A stretch of 64,000 nucleotides of DNA from Sambucus nigra (GCA_949130495.1 OX422210.1:27163681-27227680); one strand, 5' to 3'; numbered from the stretch's first letter, positions 1 through 12,769 are shown. The notes: generated by a model from the letters alone, not told the origin. Translations and numbers: made by a program.

Positions 1-326
1 ATTTTTTTTCTCCTTCGATCTACAATTGAAGCAAACAGTCCAGTTAGTTCAAAATCAATTGATAATTACTTTCTATTATTTCTATATTTGATATTGTTTG
101 GGATGTTAATGTTGAATGTATGTCATTTGTTTGACGAGATATTGCTGAAATAGAAAAGAAAATATAATTATTTTTACACCATAATTTGATTGAATTTAAG
201 TGATCTGCAAAAATTCGTTTTTATCAAATTTAAACCTACTGTAAACACCCCACAATGCTAGTTATATGTAACTGATTTCGTGAATTATATTACAGGTCCT
301 TTTGCAGCAAGTGTCCTTCCAAAGTA
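1..326. other. AT-rich 5' flank of the Harbinger transposase
   Basis: No gene is visible. The stretch leads into the transposase reading frame and ends with AG-terminated pyrimidine-poor sequence. It could be an intron or 5' leader of the transposase. The left end of the transposon is not recognised and probably lies outside the window. Confidence 0.4.
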
Positions 327-1708
327 ATGTCTTCGCCAAGTTCAGAATCTGACTCGGATAGTTCATCATCTAGCAATAAGTCAATGGATCTCAGCGAAGA
401 TATGTTAGAAGATCCATGGATAGATAATAGCATACAATGTACTAATTTAACACAAAGTTTGGCCGAAACCACCGCAATCCATGTCCCAATTATAGTCGCA
501 TCAATGACGGTTCAAAATAAACGACCTCATGGTGGCTCTGTTCCTGGGCGGCGCTATATTCCTCGGTGTAGGAAGTCTTGCCACGATCTAATTATTAATG
601 ACTATTTCAAGGGTGAGCATTCAAAGTATACACCGGAGCATTTTCGTCGTCGATTTCGGATGGATGTGGAACTATTCAATCGCATCTTACATTCAATTGG
701 GGTTTATGACGATTATTTCACACAAAAGGTTGATGCTGTTGGAAAAAATGGGTTAAGTCCTTTACAAAAGATGATAGCAGCATTGTGGATGCTTGCATAT
801 GGTTGTCCCGCTGATCTGCTTGATGAATATCTCCAGATCGCTGAAAGCACTGCAATTGAAAGCCTTAAGCATTTTTGCGATGCGGTCATCGAGGTTTTTG
901 AAGAACGATATTTGAGAAAACCAGATGAAGCTGATATTGCTCGACTTCTAAAAGAAGGGGAGGATCGGGGCTTCCCTGGTATGCTCGGTAGTCTTGACTG
1001 TATGCATTGGAAATGGAAAAATTGTCCGACGGCATGGCATGGCACGCACACTAATGGTTTCAAAAAGGCCCCTACTCTAATTTTAGAGGCTGTAGCGTCA
1101 AAGGATTTGTGGATTTGGCATGCGTTCTTTGGCATGGCTGGTACAAACAATGATATCACTGTTCTCGATAGATCTCCCTTGTTCGATGATATAGTAAATG
1201 AAGTTGCTCCACCGTGTAATTTTACAGTACAAGGCCATAATTATAAGATGGGGTATTACCTTTCTGATGGAATTGACCCAAAATTTGCTACTCTTATTCA
1301 AACCATCTCTCAACCGTCTAATGTCAAAGAGAGGTTATTTGCTAAATAATAAGAAGCCGTAAGAAAAGATATGGAACGCGCATTTGGGGTGTTGCAAAGT
1401 AGGTGGCAATTGTTAAAGGCCCCGCACGTATGGGGAATTCAAAGGATCTTGGGAAGATAATGAAGACATGCATCATCTTACATAATATGATTATCGAGAG
1501 TGAACACCATCATGGAATAGACCCCGAACATTAGGAGCCTATTTTGCTTGAAAGGGTTGAGCATGTTGAGTTAGATCGCGATTATACGTATCTTGTTTCT
1601 AGTAGGATTAACCAATTAAAAAGAATCCGGGACACGGGGCTTCATAATGAATTGAAGACGGATCTCATCAATCATTGTTGGGAACTATACGGTGACCGTG
1701 ACATTTAG
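327..1708 (+). pseudogene. PIF/Harbinger (HARBI1/ALP1-like) transposase, broken
   Basis: The 340-residue open part (327-1349) matches plant HARBI1/ALP1-like DDE nucleases: an acidic, serine-rich N-terminus, a helix-rich DNA-binding half, then the nuclease motifs LDCMHW (Asp about residue 224) and NNDITVLD (Asp about 276). Two consecutive TAA codons at 1347-1352 interrupt it. The same frame continues with ERAFG, whose Glu (1374-1376) is the third catalytic residue, and SRWQLLKAP. A frameshift near 1458-1462 follows, and a second frame carries LHNMIIE and the usual C-terminus to a TAG at 1706-1708. The intact enzyme would cut and paste the element into 3-bp targets together with the Myb-like partner at 2749-4160. 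Two stops plus a frameshift make activity very unlikely. Domestication as an ALP1-like gene is unlikely for the same reason. Confidence 0.88.
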
Positions 1709-2748
1709 TTTTTGGGCATGTGTATCTAACTATTAAGTGCAAGCTTGTCTTAATTAATGAACTCTTATTCGGTCTTTTCAACCGTAGTTTGTTGTAGATA
1801 CAGAACTCTATGAATTAAATCCTTATGCACATATCCAGTTAGCATTGAAAATTGATTTGAGGTGGAGCTACATTTAATCCTTATGCACAACTGTTATGTC
1901 TGTTACTTCCCTTGCAAGATGTATCAGTTCATTTACTGGATAGTGTGTCCCATAATTACTGGTGTTTGTTGGAAGAAATAGGGGCAGCATTCAAATTTTG
2001 TTCCGAGTATAGTTCACTTAAGATAGCTATAGGACAAAGGATATTGAATTCTGTAATATGTGAATTTGTGTAGTATGTTGTTTTGTAATTGGAAACAGTA
2101 AGGATTGCATAACATCCTGATGTTTGATGGAATAAGTAGAGGCAGCATTCAAATCTTGTTCTTAATCCAGCTCACTTAAGACAGCTATGGGACAAGGATA
2201 TTGAGTTTTGTAAACATGTGAATTTGAGTTGTATGTTGTTTTGTAATATGGGACATACTCATACAAGGGTGTAGCATATTACATATACTCATACAAGGGT
2301 GTAGCAGGTGTTTGGAACCACTCCTTGTCAGTCTCAATTTGCAGCTCATTCAGGTGTCAATTTTTTTCTTCTCAAGTGGTTGCCCTGTATTACAACAAAC
2401 TTTTTTTTTTCTTTAACAAAAGAACAAAATGATTTTTTTTTCTTAATGTCTTTGCAATCAAAGACAAATCCTCAAACTTTTCAAGTCAGAAATGGGATAT
2501 CAACCGCATCATTTTCAATCGAAATCAACAATTATAATTTATATTAAATGTGGAAGAAGCACTATTTCCATAATTTCAGATTCACAACTAGTTGAAAGAG
2601 ACGCAATAACAATAATTTCATTAACATAAACTCAAAACAACTTCCTAGTTTCCACAAACTAAAACTTAAAATTAAATAAATAAATGAAAGAAACAAGCTA
2701 TCAATTCTTGAACTACAAAGTAAGAACAATTTTGATCATGAACTACAT
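1709..2748. other. Non-coding spacer between converging Harbinger genes
   Basis: I see no credible gene. The spacer is AT-rich and separates the 3' ends of the two transposon genes. It contains an imperfect direct duplication and a 22-bp repeat, listed separately. Confidence 0.5.
1963..2306. repeat. Imperfect 130-bp duplication plus 22-bp repeat
   Basis: Two diverged copies of about 130 bp lie at 1963-2092 and 2121-2250, aligned through GGCAGCATTCAAAT, CACTTAAGA and TATGTTGTTTTGTAAT. A 22-bp unit containing CATACAAGGGTGTAGCA is repeated at 2254-2275 and 2285-2306. Confidence 0.75.
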
Positions 2749-4160
2749 TTAAGCATCATTTCCAGAAACATCCTCCGAAAGACGTTCACTTTCCCATTCC
2801 TTCATTATTTGAGCTTGCATTTTTTTCATAAGTATCTACCAAAGCAGGTTGAACATCTGAGAGCTTGATATTCATAATGCGTTCTTACTCCTTACGTTTT
2901 TGGGCTTTCTCCTTTCTCTTTTCGCATCCTCCATTTTTTGAGCCTTCTCTTTTAATTCCAAATTTCTTTTTAGTGTTTGCTCTCGTAATTCGTATTCCTT
3001 TTTCTCCCTTTCTCTCTTCAGTTGCAACTCTTCTTGATTAAATATAAACTGTTTTTCTAGAGTGCCTTGTAAATTGCTTAGTACATTTATCACAGCCTTT
3101 TCTTCAACTTCTCTCTTCCTTTTGTCTTTACTACACTTTCTTTCGGGGGGGGGGGGGGGGGGCGAACAACCCCATCAGCATTGGCACTTTCAGATGTAGC
3201 AGTTTCTGTATCAACCCCCGATTGGGTTTGCGTGGATGGAGGTGGATTCTGAACTGAGCAGCTACCAACATTTTTTTGTTTCTTTGAGGAACTAGTTTTG
3301 GTGAGTTGCTCCGAACACCATTTCGGATTTCCTTTCATGATCTCCCAACAATGTTCAAATTTTAATGCCGACCCATCACCCATTTCCTTGTACATTATCA
3401 ATGCTTCTCGTTTCTACAAACTGATGTTTTAAAAATGAAATATAAAAATTAAAATAGTAATATAAGAAATTCAAAATATCTGAATCAAAGAAAAATAAAC
3501 ACTTACTATATCTTCAATTGAGGCTCCACTTCTTGGAGCTCTCTCCAATGATTCATATAAGCCATGGAACTTATTAACAGCCGCACGTATAGTACTCCAA
3601 CGACACGATAAAGCATTAATGTTTGGGGTCTCATCATACACTCCCATGTTCTCCTTCCAAGCCTTGAATATGCGATTCTACATCGTTTCATTTGTTTGAT
3701 CCTTACCAATAACCGGATCAACGCTAATATAGAGATATGCCCTCGTTAATGCTATGTCTTCATCAGTTGTCCAAAATCGACGAGGAACGGGGGGTTGAGT
3801 GGTTTGGGAATTGTTTGAGGCCTTCATCTTCTTTTCTTTCTTTTTGGCTACTTTAGAAGAAATGGAAGCTTGAGAATCAACCATGGGAATGGAACCATTT
3901 AGAACCCCTTCGTAGGAAAACCCATATTATTGTTGAACATGAGGAGGATATGAAGAATTAAGAGGGTTAAAGGATAAATTGTGATGGAATTGTGCATTTG
4001 AAGGGGTAAACTGAAATTGATTGGATTGAAACAGTGAACTTTGTAGGGAAAACTGAGGAGCATGACTGTTTTGAGAAATGGGTGAATCACTTATGAATAC
4101 AACTTTGGGATCGGTTGTAGATTGTTGGGAGAATGAAAACTGAGAGTCCTCTGAATCCAT
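2749..4160 (-). pseudogene. PIF/Harbinger ORF1: Myb/SANT-like DNA-binding protein, broken
   Basis: Read from 4160 downward, the protein begins with a Gln/Ser/Phe-rich segment (MDSEDSQFSF), then a lysine-rich stretch. The Myb/SANT-like domain opens with RRFWTTDEDIALTRAYL near 3780 and continues with IFKAWKENMG and LSCRWSTI. A plausible intron (GTAAGT at 3506 to AG at 3414) precedes FEHCWEIMKGNPKWC, a motif of the C-terminal domain shared with NAM-associated/GST-T3-like plant proteins. The tail is proline-rich and then a charged coiled coil (near 2880-3090). In-frame stops lie near 3927 and 3678, and the C-terminal part is frameshifted. In this superfamily the Myb-like protein binds the transposon ends and recruits the nuclease. 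The convergent arrangement with 327-1708 is typical of PIF/Harbinger elements. Confidence 0.8.
3145..3162. repeat. 18-bp poly-G tract (proline run of the Myb-like ORF)
   Basis: Eighteen consecutive G on +. On the minus strand it encodes a proline run in the broken Myb-like protein. Such tracts are prone to slippage and miscalling, so the downstream frame is uncertain. Confidence 0.9.
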
Positions 4161-4860
4161 GTGTTACAAAGATTCCTAAGAAACACCTACAAAACAGAAT
4201 TACAAACATACTTAAGTGGAAATATTGCAAACTGAAAAATAATAGCATTATCCATTGAATATTATTAGTTAGGTCTACTTTCATTTTTTATTCATCTAAG
4301 TTTGCATGTAATTTTTTTATCTCTCTTGTTTTACTAATTATATAATTGGGATCAGTAATCCCTTTTCATTTGAATATGACATGATTTGATAATTATAGCA
4401 GCTGGCCATTTTTTTTACTTTAATAATTCCATCAAACAATTAGTATATTTTATTAGTAATTCTATCATACAATTGGTGTATTATTTAAATTTATTCCATT
4501 ATTAATTCTATCATACAATTGGTGTACAATTAGAAATCAAAATTTTCATAAAAGGACATACTGATAAGAAAAGAGAGAGAATAGTACCTGCTATCTTAAA
4601 TTTTGTGAGAGAAGCTTTTTGCAGATGAGAATGAGAAGACCCATGTTCTATATATAACGAAGTAATTTGGCAGGAGTAATATAGCAGGTGTATTTTTACC
4701 GCCAACAATTTGGTGGGAAATCATATGCCAAATAGGATAGAAGTTACATTTCACACGTTTCCATTGGAGACGGTTTGTTTATCCTGATCTGTTGCGAATT
4801 AATTTTCTTGGTGACTAAGAAACACATTGTCCACAAACCACAGCCACGTAACAAAAAATA

Positions 4861-4883
4861 GGCTATTACATTGGAGAAGCTCT
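4861..4883. repeat. Possible right terminal inverted repeat of the Harbinger element
   Basis: The segment GGCTATTACATTGGAGAAGC lies about 700 bp beyond the Myb-like gene. It resembles PIF/Harbinger ends of the type GAGCTTCTCCAATG, and TAA follows closely. The matching left end is not in the window, so this rests on resemblance alone. Confidence 0.25.
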
Positions 4884-5546
4884 AAACTAGGTTTGGATCA
4901 CATCCGATGTTGGAAGTGTGACATTTCTAAGAATTGTAGCTGCCATTGTACTACCACCATGTTCAAAATTTTAGCACTTTTATCGATGTGGGATTAAAAG
5001 GTATTTTCACCTTTTCAAATCCAATGCGTCTCCATTTATCATCGTCTTAATTCACACCTGATGTGAGAGATTTTAACCTATCAAAATTTATGTTTAGATT
5101 ATGATATCCTAAGATTAATAATATATATACAAACAAATCAATATTTACACTCGGCAATGTCTTTTCTTCAAAGTCATAATTATTCAACTCTAGGCTTAAA
5201 TAATTTCACATATATTGTGCATGTGAAAAATTGATTCAATCAAATGTTTCATCATGGTTGTGGTTTAAAACTAAAATTGAGAGAAATGTAAGTATACAGG
5301 CCAATGTTATCCATACCATGTTAAATTGAAATCTTGCGTGCATACAATTTACAATAACGATATCAAATTAAGAAACTGAATTATTAAATTATATATTCAA
5401 TTAAGAAAAAGTATATTAAAAGACGTGTAAAATCTTTGCGAACAAGGTGATAAATCTGTAGACTATTTAGAAATTAATGATAAGTACTAGCTAAAAATAG
5501 TTTTTCCAATAAGTTCATGTATGTTACAATTATTAGTATAGATACA

Positions 5547-5584
<38 letters not shown>

Positions 5585-6700
5585 CACTTATTGATATAGA
5601 TAAAGTTATTCAGGTATTCCTTGGCTTATCCGCATGTTATTTGGGTTCCTTGTACAACTCAAATTCTATGATGACACATCTATAAATTATACACCCTGAC
5701 CCGGAACAAAAGTCGTTTCATTTCCCAAAATCCCATGCGTCGTTACACACCTATTGGGGTTAGGAAATCGGACTTAGAGGCTTTGGGAATTCAAATTCAC
5801 GACTCTCGTCTTCTTTCACATGATATATCTCATGATATTTCTTTGTATTATATGTTTTCCTTTTATTTAAGTCTTATTTGGAAAATTACAAAAATATTTT
5901 ATTTTGATAAAATTTCTGAAAATATAAAAAAAGATTGGTTTCATATATTTTTGAGAAAATACAAAAAGATTTTGTCTTTTGAGTCAAATATTTTTTGAAA
6001 AATACAAAAAGATTTTCGTTTTATTTTTGTATCGTGGGTTTACATGTTTGATGTGGCATATTGGTGTGCTTGGACCCCCATCATTTCATTATCCATGTGA
6101 CTAGGACATTTGGTCATAATTGTAGATGCTTACATTGATCTTATCCATTGATTAATAGGGTTGTTTCAAAGTTTATGTGCATTTGTATTCGACTTTGTAT
6201 ATATGCCATCGCATACAAATGCACGAGCTCTTATGAAGGTTTGACTTCTCATGCATATTTGAGTTTGGTGAGACGTTCTCCTCTCAATTTTGTCATTTAT
6301 GCGTAATTAGACTTAGGAGGAGGTGTGCATGTAAGAGTTTCCCGTGAGGATAGATATTGTTTAATTGGAAAAATGATGAGCGTGCACAAGAAAGGACTGC
6401 GAGAGTACAATAAACTCATCATAAAAACCCCTGTTTAAAAGCGACCAAGAAAAAAATTAAGGCAATAAAAAGAAACATATGCCAAAAAGGGACCAATAGG
6501 ATTTCTATCAGGTGAGAAAGTAGAAACCTCAAAAGAACTAAAAAAAGATATATGAATATAGGAGGGTGTTTGGAAGAAAAAGTACAATGGGTTTGCACCA
6601 CAATTCCTGATGTTGAAAAATCGTGGCATGATGCAATTTGTTTGGTGTAATCGTCAAAATTCCGGATTTGTGTGCATGTTGGTTGTTTAGTTCATTAAGT
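4884..6700. other. AT-rich intergenic DNA, no gene seen
   Basis: Only short unsupported reading frames occur. A TA microsatellite lies at 5551-5580. The segment 5650-5830 is less AT-rich but has no recognisable coding content. Confidence 0.5.
5551..5580. repeat. TA microsatellite, about 15 units
   Basis: Uninterrupted TA dinucleotides. Confidence 0.95.
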
Positions 6701-6980
6701 CCAATATATTAATTGTCACATGTGGTTAAAACTTAATTTGATGACATTTAGTTATCAATTAGAGCTTCTTGATTGTTTGGATGTGTTTAAATTGTAATTC
6801 ATTTATTGTAGTTCATGCCCATTCATTATGTATCCATGTTTAGGCACATTGATACTATGTTAGCATGTAACTCATATTTTCTGTTTTGCTAATGTTTCAT
6901 ATTTCGAGTTGATGTTTTGAGAAAAGAATTCACTGGACAAATTCCGCATATTTTTAGAACTAGAGTATGAAATTTTCGAA

Positions 6981-7215
6981 GTCGTTCAAACGACTTCTAG
7001 ATGTCATTCAAACGACATATCCTTGTTGCTCAGAGACTGGATCTAATGAGCCTAGTAACGAGGTATTAAAAGTGTCAGGGATGGTTGTTTCTTAGGTTGC
7101 TTTTATCGTTTCTTAGATGATTCGCGCGACATGCTACTGTTTCAGGTCAGTTTTTTTCCAGGTTCAAATGACATGCCTCAGTCATTCAAATGACCTAGCA
7201 TTATTGTTCGAACGA
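6981..7215. repeat. Cluster A of 14-bp palindromic motif GTCGTTCAAACGAC
   Basis: An exact copy lies at 6981-6994, with variants at 7003-7016, 7161-7172, 7181-7194 and 7205-7215. The motif is an imperfect palindrome with arms GTCGTT and AACGAC. Confidence 0.75.
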
Positions 7216-8296
7216 CCTAGGATGGATTTTTGATATTTCCTTATGATATTTATACCTTCTTCGTATATATGCTGATATTACATTATTTTGGTATTTATGG
7301 GTTATTTTGAACAGTTTACATGCAGTTGATACAAATTATTCATGATTGATTCTTATATTACATTGATTTGTTTAATCATTTCATTCTTGATATTTATGAT
7401 TCATATTTGTGACTGTTTGCTAGCTACGATTTCATACCTTCTGATTATTATTAGTTGGCATCATTGTTTATCTCGATATACCACGTGATTCCTATCGTTC
7501 TAGATATGAAGATTGTTTGTTTATCTTTTTCTCCGGTTGCCAATTTGAGACAAAAAGGGGGAGAGCTAGTATGTGATGTAGGGGGAGTTTGTTCGATGAG
7601 AACTCATGTTTTTACATGCTTATATACAGATATCATGTTTTGATTGTGCTGTTTACATATTGGTTTCATTGATTTGAGCTATATTGAAAAATGTGTACAC
7701 ATATTGGTATCATATGTTTTTCTCGCATGTTAACAAATGGTTTGTTTTACAATTTTGTATCATAAGATTTATATCATTTGTACCTCCATACTCCACACAA
7801 TATTTGTTTGTTTCGTGTTTGTAGTGATTATTTAGAGATTGGAAATTTTGTGACGACATCAGATGGAGACAGTTCATGCTATCGGTCCGATATTTGTTTG
7901 CTAGATCATGTCCTGTATTTTATTTTTGGGTTTATGGGATTGAATATAGGTAATTTAGCTTGGCATTATTACAGACAAAAACTAATTTGAAAGATTTTTA
8001 CTTGTCAAAATTTCCACATAGTCTATGACGTTTTAAAGACATAGAGGCTAAGCTTCAAAACTAGATCATGCCATGTTTATTAGTGCACGTTTCACGTCTT
8101 CATATCCTATTACATTTTGTGTATCTCTCAGGTATGAAGGTATAATATTTATAAAACTCAGTAAATATGTTTTAAGGATGTTATTTTATTCAAAAATGAT
8201 TTTAAAATGTTTAAACTTCATTTATTCTGAGATAAATATGCTTTAGACTCATATGGATCTTTCCTTTTAGTTTTAGAAGATCAGACGACATCTATA

Positions 8297-8398
8297 GTCG
8301 TTCAAACGACATCAGTAGGTCTATCTAACGATATGGATATCTCATTTGAACGAGATTTGTAAGTCGTTCTAACGACAAGCCAATATCGTTCTAACAAC
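8297..8398. repeat. Cluster B of the same 14-bp palindromic motif
   Basis: Copies lie at 8297-8310 (exact), 8363-8376 (GTCGTTCTAACGAC) and 8385-8398, with a related palindrome at 8341-8354. It lies about 1.1 kb from cluster A. Confidence 0.75.
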
Positions 8399-8929
8399 AT
8401 GCCGACTTAAAGTTTTTATTTAAGGTGACTTTTGCTCAAAATTTCGAAGGGTGCAGAACATAACACGCACGTTTTCCAACACTTGTTTACAAAGGTTTTA
8501 AAAATTAAAAACATCCTTTGTGTTTACAAGATCCCAGATTTCATAACCATTGTGTTTAGAGATCTTGTGTTTACACCACGGTTTCATTCTTCCGTCATCC
8601 GTCATTAAAGCACTTATTTTCGTGTGGTGGATTCTATACGTGTTGATTGCGATGAATAAGCGGTGGACTCCGTGTTCTAAATCATACGCGATTGTCATAG
8701 CTGTATCGGTGGATACAGAGGCACACGTGGACTGGTGTGTTATGGACATTGCACAGGTGGACTCCTATGTTGAATTGTGGAGGAGTGGTTGAAACATTGA
8801 AGAACGTCCAGGGCACCTACATAAACACATAAAATGCATTTAAATAACTTACAAGGGTTTGTTTTTAAATTTTCTTTCCTATTAAATATTCTTAAATCTA
8901 CTCATTTTTAGATGGGTATGCTTATATAT

Positions 8930-9428
8930 TGGAAATAATGTGAAGAGTATATTGTGAGGTTAAAATTTGAAAGTCTCAAAAGCTAGGGGTTTAACTGAAA
9001 AAGAAAACGTTAATACTCTTTAATTAAATTTTGAGGGTATGGTGGAATTAGGGTTTTAGTTGGCCAAACCGGGTGATGTATTATATCATTTTGACCAGAA
9101 AAATAAAATAAAATTTCTGGAAATTTTTTCAAAAAAATTTCATTGGTCACGCGCCCTCATGCGCTTGGTCAAAGGTCACACGTGCTGATTTTAACTGTAC
9201 GCACGTGCATGTTGACCACTTAATCCTCAACCTTTCGAATATGAAAAATTTGGCCTTTAATTAAATTCAGTACATAATACTATTTTCAATGATTTTAAAG
9301 CCAATCTTTTTTTATAAGGTTCTGAAAATATAACTTTTTTGGGATGACGTTGACTATATCGTTCTACCCAATTTGGTTAGTTTTATGAAATTTTCAGTTG
9401 AACATATGTGCTTATAGAGAAACATTTG

Positions 9429-9521
<93 letters not shown>

Positions 9522-9800
9522 TTGTTCCCGAAGTAAAATAGAAAAGAATGATTTTGGTTTGAGGATTTAATTCATTGTGTGCTGAGAGTATTTAAACTCT
9601 GAAAATTTTCTTACCGAAATGAAATTTTTTAGTTTACGGTCTCTAATCGATTCAACGTGGTAATTAAACATTATGGTGATTGTTATTAGACTATATAGTA
9701 AATTATTACCCTCTTGAAACTGGTTCAAGGTCAGGAATTGACAAGTTATCATTATGGCTATTACCCTTAGCCTCTTTAACAAATAATTATTAGTCCCTTT
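8930..9800. repeat. Dispersed repeat, partner at 31290-32070
   Basis: The two segments share, in order and orientation, a block on GTTGGCCAAA/AGTTGACCAAAT, ATTTTGACCA, AAAAATAAAATAAAA, CACGCGC/CACGCAC, GACCTTYAATTAAAT, GATTTTGGTTTGAGG and CTTGAAACTGGTTCAAGGTC. They are diverged copies of one dispersed repeat. The partner lies inside a probable solo LTR, so this copy is probably a fragment of the same LTR family. Confidence 0.75.
9438..9519. repeat. TA microsatellite, about 41 units
   Basis: 82 bp of uninterrupted TA within the dispersed repeat. The partner copy at 31290-32070 lacks it, so it expanded after the copies separated. Confidence 0.95.
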
Positions 9801-10599
9801 TACAACCCTAACCATTCTAAATCGAAATTTTTATCATTTTGGATATCATCATATTGTTGATTATGTTGCGTTTTATTTAGTTTACTATTACTGATCACAT
9901 CAAATTCTTGCTATTGATCACATCCTATTTTAATTTGATTCCACTTATATTCCTCAAATTATTCCTCAAACTATTATAGAATTAGAATTTTCTACTTGAC
10001 AATCGTGCTTACATTATTTTTTTCAAGATAAATAGGGAACATAGTGAAGACCATAATTTCCCCCTCCCCGAGACTTCAATTGACACATCACACATACATT
10101 AAACGGTTATGTACCTCTGGAAATTCACTACCAAGACCGACCGAACTATGTGGATTATTCAAACAATTACCTACCAATACATGCAGTTATAATGTATTAC
10201 CATTATTTTATCCTCGATGACAGTTTATGTTATAACGTTTCGTTGTAATAAGACTGAATAAATCCATGTTATACCCTTCTATTTCTATGCATTTCTATTT
10301 CTTGTGATGAATGTTATTAGTTATCTATGTAAATCAAAATATACGTACGAAATTTAGTATCTGACATGTTTCTGTCAAAATTCAACCAAGTTAATTATTC
10401 CTACATCAGATCCTAAGTACGCTATCCTCTCTATTTTCTTATTATCGTAACTTCTTTATATGTTCATTACTAAGACCTTGTGTTGCAACCATGAATGCAT
10501 GGGGAAATATTTATCTAAATATTGATGGCGTTAGTCAAGAACAAATCAGCCACACTATCAGGGATGAAGGATACAAGAAACCTTGTAAAACTATTAAAG
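9801..10599. other. AT-rich DNA, no gene seen
   Basis: No supported reading frame or repeat structure is visible. This is the left flank of the tandem array at 10600-11690. Confidence 0.5.
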
Positions 10600-11690
10600 A
10601 TGTTGACTGATAAAGGGCGATTGTAACTCCTAAAAGTCGCGTGTGGGGTAAAACTATAATAATTTTGTTTCTAACTATTGATCAGATGTACTATAGGTCA
10701 TAAAATGGTAAAATAATGTAACGCACGGGGGCCTACGAAAGGCAAAAAACTGATAGTTTGACGTACCGAGAAATAGAACATCATAAAAAAAATTCATGAT
10801 TTTTGCTTGGAAGGGGATTACCTAGAAGTCGCACATAGTTTAAAACTATAACATTTTTGTTTCTAAATGTTTGCCCTTATTAATTATGAGTCTGAAAATG
10901 GTAAAAAAAATCACCTACAAGGGACTACGGAGGGGAAGAAACTAATAGTTTAACCTATTAGAAAATAGTTCATCTTAAAATAATTCACGAGTTTTTCTTA
11001 GAAGGATATTCCTAGAAGACGCATGTACTTTAAAACTATAACAATGTTTTTTTTACTTATATCCCGGACGCATTAGGAGCTGCAAAATGGTCAAAAAATA
11101 TATTTTACACGGACCTAGGTAAGGCAAAAAATTAATAGTTTGACCTACCGAGAAATTCGTTGTCATCAAATAATTCACGAGTTTTGTTTGGAACGGGATA
11201 CCTAGAAGTGGCGAATAGTGTAAAAATATAACATTTTTTTCTATTTATTGCCCTGATGCACTACGAGTCCTAAAATGGTAAGAAAATATTTCACACATGG
11301 GCATACGGAGGGTTAGAAGCTGATAGTTTGACCAATCGGAAAATAGGTCATCATCAGAAAATTCACGAGTTTTGCTTTGAAGGGGATATCTAGATGTTGG
11401 GCGTAGTGTAAAAATATAACATTTTTTTCTAAATGTTGCCCTGATGAATAAGGGGTTCCAAAATGGTCAAAAGATATTGCATACGGGGGACTACGAAGGG
11501 AAAGAAACTGATAGTTTGACCAATCAGAAAATAAGTCACCTTAAAAAATTCACGAGTTTTGCATGGAAGGGAATGCCTAGAACATGAGCGTAGTGTAAAA
11601 TTGTAACAATTTTTTCTACTTATTATCCTTACATAATTAGGGAGTAAAAATGGTAAAAAACAATCAAATGAAGAAGTTGTTCTAGAATTG
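10600..11690. repeat. Satellite-like tandem array, six ~188-bp monomers
   Basis: The anchor CCTAGAAG (and variants) recurs at 10629, 10821, 11011, 11201, 11389 and 11576, giving steps of 192, 190, 190, 188 and 187 bp. Each monomer also carries AAAACTATAAC or AAAATATAAC, AAAATGGT, CTGATAGTTTGACC and TTCACGAGTTTTGCTTGGAAGGGGAT, or variants of these. No monomer has a convincing ORF. The length is close to one nucleosome repeat, as in many plant satellites. The array could equally be a tandem repeat internal to a retrotransposon's non-coding region, and it abuts the Athila remnant. Confidence 0.9.
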
Positions 11691-12160
11691 ATGTTTATTT
11701 AAAGGATACTTTGAAGAATATCCTCCTTTATGGTAGCTATGTGTGGATGGCTGACGCGACTAAGAATGTGTCTCAGAAGTTCGTTCTCTCTAGGCTTAAG
11801 TGTAAGCATGTCACTCAAGTAATAATTCGATAAGTCAGGTATCGATCCTCAGGGAAATAGGATGAACGGAGTCGTAACGACGTTGGACAGACAAAGGAAA
11901 CCTAACTTTGACGCTAAAGAAAATGGAAAAGGTGATTTGAATGGGGAAGCAACTACAACTATATGCAATTTTGAAAATGATTAACTAATGAAATTATGAA
12001 TGCAATTATCCTACTACAGAATTTTTGAACAACTTGACTCAAATTTTAACTACGAACAGAGAAAAATAGGTCGGGTTACAATCCACCACACCATAGTAAT
12101 TCACCTCGTAAAATACTAGATTCAGAAATAAAGCTTTAAATGAATCCGACTTTTTAATGC

Positions 12161-12280
12161 TCCTAAGTATTACATATATGAGGGATTGTAGCCCGCACAA
12201 CACGTAAGCAAAGGTTGAATTAAAATTCGGTCTTCATCTCTCCTAAGTATTACACATATGAGGGATCATAGCCCGCACAG
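12161..12280. repeat. 80-bp tandem duplication within the Athila LTR-like region
   Basis: TCCTAAGTATTACA...ATATGAGGGAT...AGCCCGCACA occurs at 12161 and again at 12241 with few differences. Confidence 0.8.
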
Positions 12281-12769
12281 TATCTAACATAAGGCTGAAA
12301 TAAAGTAGTATCGTATTAACTATGATACAATTCATCTAAGTTTTAATTTCGACATCTATTTCCACTATCGTGAATTACATCGGGTGGGGTTCATGCACCC
12401 CAACCCTTGAAAACATAGCCAGACATATGAAAACTGGAAGAAAACGCATTTGGAATGAAAAAAAACATTTTTACTACTGAACGAAGATGAAGAGTGATGA
12501 AATTGCTATTAGAAAAGTAACTACTGTAATAATTAAAACAAGAATCATAATGGTATTACTTGAATTGCAAAACAACAAACAAGCTAGGGTTTCTTATTAT
12601 TCTTCTTCTCTAAAACTGATTACCAAAGCTTCCCGAACGAATCAAAATCCTCCTCTTATGTCTAGGAGGAGCTTACAATTTATAAACTATAAATACTAAG
12701 AGTTTGAACCATGAAGGAGTCTAATTTTACAAGTGGATAAGTTCGAATTTCTGAAAATAGAACCGATCC

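Larger units (their letters stand above)
6700..8830 (+). mobile_element. Probable Copia (SIRE-like) 3' end/LTR remnant
   Basis: No long ORF survives. Around 7548-7590 the sequence has AAAAAGGGGGAGAG followed by TAGGGGGAG, resembling the purine-rich end of SIRE-type Copia elements before the 3' LTR. The segment 8440-8810 looks like a non-coding LTR end. The 14-bp palindromic motif described separately is scattered through this region only. The lineage assignment is an inference. Confidence 0.35.
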
